NCBI GenBank assembly: GCA_964453115.1
Contig: CAYVRT010000017.1
Coordinates: 20,286 to 84,285, forward strand
Source of the DNA: JAIWNK01 sp964453115
Lineage (GTDB): Bacteria; Chloroflexota; Anaerolineae; Anaerolineales; Anaerolineaceae
Direction: 5' to 3'
DNA length: 64,000 nucleotides
Shown: one piece after another, positions 60,307 through 64,000 of the stretch
Layout of the letters: every line of letters begins with the position of its first letter
Position numbering within the stretch: position 1 is the first letter of the stretch
Translations under genes and position numbers: made by a program
The notes under the pieces: model-generated
What the model was told of the DNA's origin: nothing
Seen by the model: the letters and a program-made list of their open reading frames with translations, nothing else
The model's database searches: none

Positions 60307-61587
60307 ATGAGTATTCCATTGGAACAACAACCGCATGTGGTCATTGTGGGGGCCGGGTTTGGCGGGTTGCGCGTGGCGCGTCGCCTGGCGCGTTTGCCGG
60401 TGCGCATCACTTTGCTTGACCGCAACAATTATCACCTTTTTCAGCCCCTCCTCTATCAGGTGGCAACTGCTGGCATTTCCCCGGATGAAATTGCCCATCC
60501 GGTGCGCGCCATCCTGCGCGGTCAGAAGAATCTCGACTTTCGCATGAGCCAGGTAACCGGTGTTGATTTGCAAGGGCAGCAATTGCACACGACAACCGGC
60601 GAGTTGCGCTATGATTATCTGGTGCTTGCGATGGGCGGGCAGACAAACTTCTTTGGCCTTTCTTCGGTGGCGGAACACGGCTTTGGGCTGAAAACGCTCG
60701 AGGATGCAAGCACCATTCGCAACCATGTTCTGCGGCAATTTGAACTCGCCAACCAGACCAGCGATGCTGACCTGCGTCGGGCATTGTTGACCTTTGTGGT
60801 GGTGGGCGGCGGGCCAACCGGCGTTGAGTGTGCTGGGGCAATGGCAGAATTAATTGGTCTGGTTTTGCGCAAAGATTACCCCGGCCTGAATTTTAAGGAT
60901 GCGCGGGTTGTGCTGCTGGAGGCAAGTGACCGTCTGTTAGCCAGTTTGCCAGCCGAATTGAGCGAGGCAACAGCTGAGGCCTTGTGGCGCAAACACGTTG
61001 AGGTGCGTTTTGGCGCAGCAGTGGCGGATTATGACGGGTTGCGCGTGGCGTTGAAGGGTGGGGAGGTGCTTCCAGCACGGACATTGATTTGGGCGGCGGG
61101 GGTGCGGGCTGTGCCGCTTGCCGAGCAGTTGGGGGTTACACAGGGGGCGCAGGGTCGTGTGCGCGTTCTGCCCACCTTGCAGCTCCCCGAATACCCGAAT
61201 GTGTTTGTGATTGGGGATGCCGCGCTGCTTGAAGGTGCCGATGGCCGACCGTTGCCGATGGTGGCACCGGTTGCCATGCAACAGGCCGATTTGACGGTCC
61301 ACAACCTGATGCGCTTGTTGCGTGGTGAGCCATTGCAGCCTTTTGCCTACCGCGACCTGGGCAGCATGGCAACCATTGGCCGCAATCAGGCGGTGGCCTG
61401 GTTGGGGACGATGAAACTGCGCGGTTTTTTGGCCTGGGCGGCCTGGCTCTTTGTTCATCTAATGCAGTTGATTGGTTTTCGCAACCGGTTGCTGGTGCTG
61501 ATTAATTGGACCTGGGATTATTTCTTCTATGACCGGGCGGTGCGAATTATTTTCGAGGCTGGGCGGGATGCGAACAAAACCGGCTGA
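60307..61587 (+). CDS. ndh: Type II NADH dehydrogenase
   Basis: 426 residues. FAD motif VVIVGAGFGGLRVARRL (about 11-27), NADH motif TFVVVGGGPTGVECAGAM (about 160-177), and VFVIGDAA before the flavin tail. This enzyme passes electrons from NADH to quinone without pumping protons. A C-terminal region with hydrophobic/amphipathic segments (GFLAWAAWLFVHLMQLIGF) would dock it to the membrane. Closest in plan to NDH-2/FAD-containing oxidoreductases of about 420 residues. Confidence 0.92.
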   Translation: MSIPLEQQPHVVIVGAGFGGLRVARRLARLPVRITLLDRNNYHLFQPLLYQVATAGISPDEIAHPVRAILRGQKNLDFRMSQVTGVDLQGQQLHTTTGELRYDYLVLAMGGQTNFFGLSSVAEHGFGLKTLEDASTIRNHVLRQFELANQTSDADLRRALLTFVVVGGGPTGVECAGAMAELIGLVLRKDYPGLNFKDARVVLLEASDRLLASLPAELSEATAEALWRKHVEVRFGAAVADYDGLRVALKGGEVLPARTLIWAAGVRAVPLAEQLGVTQGAQGRVRVLPTLQLPEYPNVFVIGDAALLEGADGRPLPMVAPVAMQQADLTVHNLMRLLRGEPLQPFAYRDLGSMATIGRNQAVAWLGTMKLRGFLAWAAWLFVHLMQLIGFRNRLLVLINWTWDYFFYDRAVRIIFEAGRDANKTG

Positions 61588-61651
61588 GGTTGGGTGGGAG
61601 TGGATTCTGTGAAAGTGTCCTGAATCACTCAAAATATGTTACACTTAAATC

Positions 61652-63556
61652 GTGGCAAATCGTTGGGCCGGGATGCTTGGGCTGTTGCTGCTGTTGGGCT
61701 TGCTGCTCGGACAGATCGCTGGGCCCGCGCCTACGCCGGTGATGGCAGAAGACTTGCCGCCGCAGCCTTTGCGCAGCACAACGCTGACGGTGGCCTATAC
61801 TGCGCATGAGTGGTGGCTGGCGCGCTACAGTGATAATGCGATTGTCTGTTATCTGGTGGTTGAACACGAAGATTTGCCAACGGGTGATGAAATTCTTACC
61901 GCCTGTGGGCAAACGCTGTATGACAAATGGCGCACAACTCGCCCCTGTGTGTTGGGCGATGGGCAGGGCTTTCAGAATTGCCCGGGGCTGTACCTGCTTC
62001 ACGCGGCTGCCTGGCCTGAGGAAAAGCAAATTGAAGTGGAACTGCCGCTGCCAGCCGCCTGGTTAACCCTTGAAAATTGCAACAACGACCCGGCAACGCC
62101 CAATCAATGCACAACATTACCGGTGCTTTTGATTAGCGGTGAAGAACCGCTGCCGAATGAAGTGATCATTGCTGTTTCGGGTGTGTTGGATGGTGTGCCG
62201 TTTAGCTGTTCGGGCGCAGTTTGTAGCCTGCCGCTCCCGCCCACTGTGCAGCAGGGCGTTGAACTGGAATTCTGGGTCGAATCGAGCTTTGGCGATGCCA
62301 GTGAACATTATACGGCTCTGGTGCGCGCCCTGCCCTGGGGTGACTTTATGGCCCCGGAGGGTGGCAGCGGCGCACCTGAGCTTTGGTATGTGGATGTGCT
62401 CAGCAGTCGCTGGCGCGGCGCTGGACAGATTGCTTCCTGTTCCGATGTCTGGCAGGTGCTTCCGCCGGTTGGCGGCCCACCGCCCTGGTTGGATACCCCA
62501 CCCAGCCCCCAGGATCTGTACTCGTCCTATTCGTTTTACTATTTGGCAGCCATGCTCATCCGCAGCGGCAGTGTGGATGCAAGCGCCTGCCTGGATGGTG
62601 GCCTGCAATCGGAGACGATAGCCAGCCCGTGTGGGGTGCAGGTGGCTTATCCGGCGCTGCTCGAGTGGCAAAACCAGTTTGATGCTGAAATTTACCAGGT
62701 GGCGCTCGACCGGGGGGTTCCGGCCCAATTGTTAAAGAATGTCTTCACTCGCGAGAGTCAGTTTTGGCCGGGTATCTACCGCACCTATCGCGAGGCTGGG
62801 CTGGGACAGCTGACGGATCGCGGGGCGGATACCATGCTGCTTTGGAACTCGGGCTTTTATCTTCAGTTTTGTCCGTTGGTGCTGCACCAAACCCGCTGTG
62901 ACCTGGGGTTTGGCAACTTGAACGAGGAAGAGCAGGAGATGTTGCGCGGTGCGCTGGTGCGCAAGGTGGATGCAAGCTGCCCGGATTGTCCAGCGGGCAT
63001 TGACCTGAGTCAGGCCAACTTTAGCGTGCGCGTCTTTGCTGAGGGATTGTTGGCGAATTGCGAACAGGTGGATCGGCTGATGGAGAACGTCACCGGCTAT
63101 CCGGCGCGCGACCTGAGCGGCTATGAAGATCTGTGGCGTTTTACCCTGGCAAATTACAATGCGGGGCCGGGTTGCCTTTCCAAGGCGCTGCGAGCAGCCT
63201 GGAATGCTTCGCAGCCCCTGGATTGGGCGCATGTGGCACCTTATCTGGAGCCAGCCTGTGCGGGAGCGATTGGGTATATTGATGATATCAGCCAGGTGCT
63301 GAGTGGTATTGAACCAACGCCGACTTCCTGGGTCTATCAGGGAACGCCGCTGCCACAATTGACGGTTATTGTCCAGCCGCGCACGCCCACGCCGCCTGCT
63401 TTGCCCACGCCCACGCGGGCAGTCACAGCAACGCCTGGTGGGCCAACCCCAACCCCGCGCCCGACCCAAACGCCTGGTGGGCCAACGCCCACGACCGATC
63501 CGGGCTATCCGGCTGGGCCAACGCCGACCATGGGGCCAACCAGTAGCTACCCGTAA
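61652..63556 (+). CDS. Secreted lytic-transglycosylase-like protein with Thr-Pro tail
   Basis: 634 residues from GTG 61652; ATG 61673 is an alternative. Signal peptide to about residue 32. Residues about 350-500 show SLT-type motifs: catalytic Glu368 in FTRESQFWPG, GLGQLTDRGA (usual GLMQ), and LANYNAGPGCLSKAL (YNAG). These enzymes cleave peptidoglycan glycan strands. Many Cys pairs suggest disulfides. Residues about 570-634 are a Thr-Pro/Gly-Pro tail, perhaps a wall-spanning stalk. The first ~330 residues form an unrecognised N-terminal domain. Confidence 0.75.
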   Translation: MANRWAGMLGLLLLLGLLLGQIAGPAPTPVMAEDLPPQPLRSTTLTVAYTAHEWWLARYSDNAIVCYLVVEHEDLPTGDEILTACGQTLYDKWRTTRPCVLGDGQGFQNCPGLYLLHAAAWPEEKQIEVELPLPAAWLTLENCNNDPATPNQCTTLPVLLISGEEPLPNEVIIAVSGVLDGVPFSCSGAVCSLPLPPTVQQGVELEFWVESSFGDASEHYTALVRALPWGDFMAPEGGSGAPELWYVDVLSSRWRGAGQIASCSDVWQVLPPVGGPPPWLDTPPSPQDLYSSYSFYYLAAMLIRSGSVDASACLDGGLQSETIASPCGVQVAYPALLEWQNQFDAEIYQVALDRGVPAQLLKNVFTRESQFWPGIYRTYREAGLGQLTDRGADTMLLWNSGFYLQFCPLVLHQTRCDLGFGNLNEEEQEMLRGALVRKVDASCPDCPAGIDLSQANFSVRVFAEGLLANCEQVDRLMENVTGYPARDLSGYEDLWRFTLANYNAGPGCLSKALRAAWNASQPLDWAHVAPYLEPACAGAIGYIDDISQVLSGIEPTPTSWVYQGTPLPQLTVIVQPRTPTPPALPTPTRAVTATPGGPTPTPRPTQTPGGPTPTTDPGYPAGPTPTMGPTSSYP

Positions 63557-63597
63557 AATTGGTCAGGAAATTGCTCGAATCACTTTCCCCAAAACCC

Positions 63598-63626
63598 TTG
63601 ACGGCTCAAGGGGGTGGGTGTAAAAT
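63598..63626 (+). promoter_or_regulatory. rRNA promoter P1
   Basis: TTGACG, 17-bp spacer, TAAAAT; upstream bases are AT/CA-rich. Confidence 0.7.
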
Positions 63627-63801
63627 AAAGCTCCCTGAACAAACAGGGCGATTGGTGAAAGCTGATCGGTAACAATTGAAAAGACGGCCTGACGGACCGA
63701 AGGCGCGAAACGCTGAGAATGCAAGAGAGAGGCCGGTGTTGACCTGAGTTCTAACTCCAAAGTGGGAAGAAAAGGGATACATCGGAATTTTTTCTGCCCC
63801 T

Positions 63802-63830
63802 TGACAAAACGAGGTGAAGCGAGTAGAATC
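63802..63830 (+). promoter_or_regulatory. rRNA promoter P2
   Basis: Consensus TTGACA (63802-63807), 17-bp spacer, TAGAAT (63825-63830). Confidence 0.8.
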
Positions 63831-63951
63831 TCGGCCCTGTCGAAAAGTCAAAGCACCTTAACAACTGAAGAGTGATAGGAAAGACGAAAAGAAAGACCCT
63901 GTCGTTCAATAGAGACCGTAAAAGAACCGTCTGAAAAAGGCGGAGAAAATT

Positions 63952-64000
<49 letters not shown>

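Larger units (their letters stand above)
63557..63951 (+). promoter_or_regulatory. rRNA operon leader region
   Basis: The 395 bp before 16S rRNA hold two promoters (63598-63626 and 63802-63830) and two boxA-like segments. These are GGTAACAATTGAAAAG near 63667 and CTTAACAACTGAAGAG near 63857, which align at 12 of 16 positions. No protein gene is supported. Confidence 0.75.

Noticed and set aside
1..63950. tRNA genes, insertion sequences or prophage genes
   Set aside because: I found no cloverleaf-like intergenic sequence, transposase or integrase motif, or phage structural gene by reading both strands; a tRNAscan and HMM search would settle this.

Overview
The window looks like a chromosomal segment of a Gram-positive-like or monoderm bacterium of the phylum Chloroflexota, probably from the Anaerolineae/Ardenticatenia side. 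This is an inference. It rests on secreted proteins with long Thr-Pro linkers, a C-terminal 'LFLPALIR'-type tail, several very large signalling proteins built as cyclase-AAA-TPR or SARP-AAA-TPR, and tandem STAND-type ATPases. GC content is moderately high, coding density is high, and the last 49 bases are the 5' end of a 16S rRNA gene.

Layout. 1-1.9 kb: the end of an OpuC-type osmolyte ABC transporter, facing a truncated peptide-binding lipoprotein. 2-7 kb: a double-cyclase/AAA/TPR regulator with a cNMP-binding protein. 7-14.5 kb: two PD40-propeller lipoproteins, the second in an ECF sigma/anti-sigma operon. 14.6-18 kb: a toroid-like hypothetical, a lipoprotein hydrolase-like gene and a MoaA-like radical SAM protein. 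18-21.6 kb: a SARP-type regulator carrying a 24-bp minisatellite. 21.8-24.2 kb: gnd-zwf. 24.2-28.3 kb: an agmatine deiminase cluster (Lrp regulator, putrescine carbamoyltransferase, APC antiporter, AguA). 28.5-31.8 kb: a second cyclase-AAA-TPR regulator. 31.8-34.9 kb: a ferritin-like protein, a membrane coiled-coil protein, and a radical SAM/SPASM maturase preceded by an 11-codon ORF with its own strong promoter.

35-47 kb is a minus-strand accessory island of seven genes, at least five of them P-loop ATPases. Promoters in and beside it carry arrays of 11-bp direct repeats. One ATPase has an OmpR-type DNA-binding domain that could read them. A probable small RNA with its own promoter and terminator sits at the island's upstream edge.

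47.3-64 kb: an SDR; an LDH/EtfAB-like electron-bifurcating dehydrogenase; a selenium/sulfur operon (YedE, TusA-like, cysteine-desulfurase-like, DUF3343) behind a leader that can fold to mask its ribosome binding site; a MerR regulator; secreted proteins; a methyltransferase and MFS pair; MscS; type II NADH dehydrogenase; a lytic-transglycosylase-like secreted protein; and the rRNA leader with two good promoters.

The strongest candidates for something undescribed are: (i) the RBS-sequestering leader before yedE; (ii) the 11-bp repeat regulon of the ATPase island; (iii) the 11-residue peptide plus radical SAM maturase unit.
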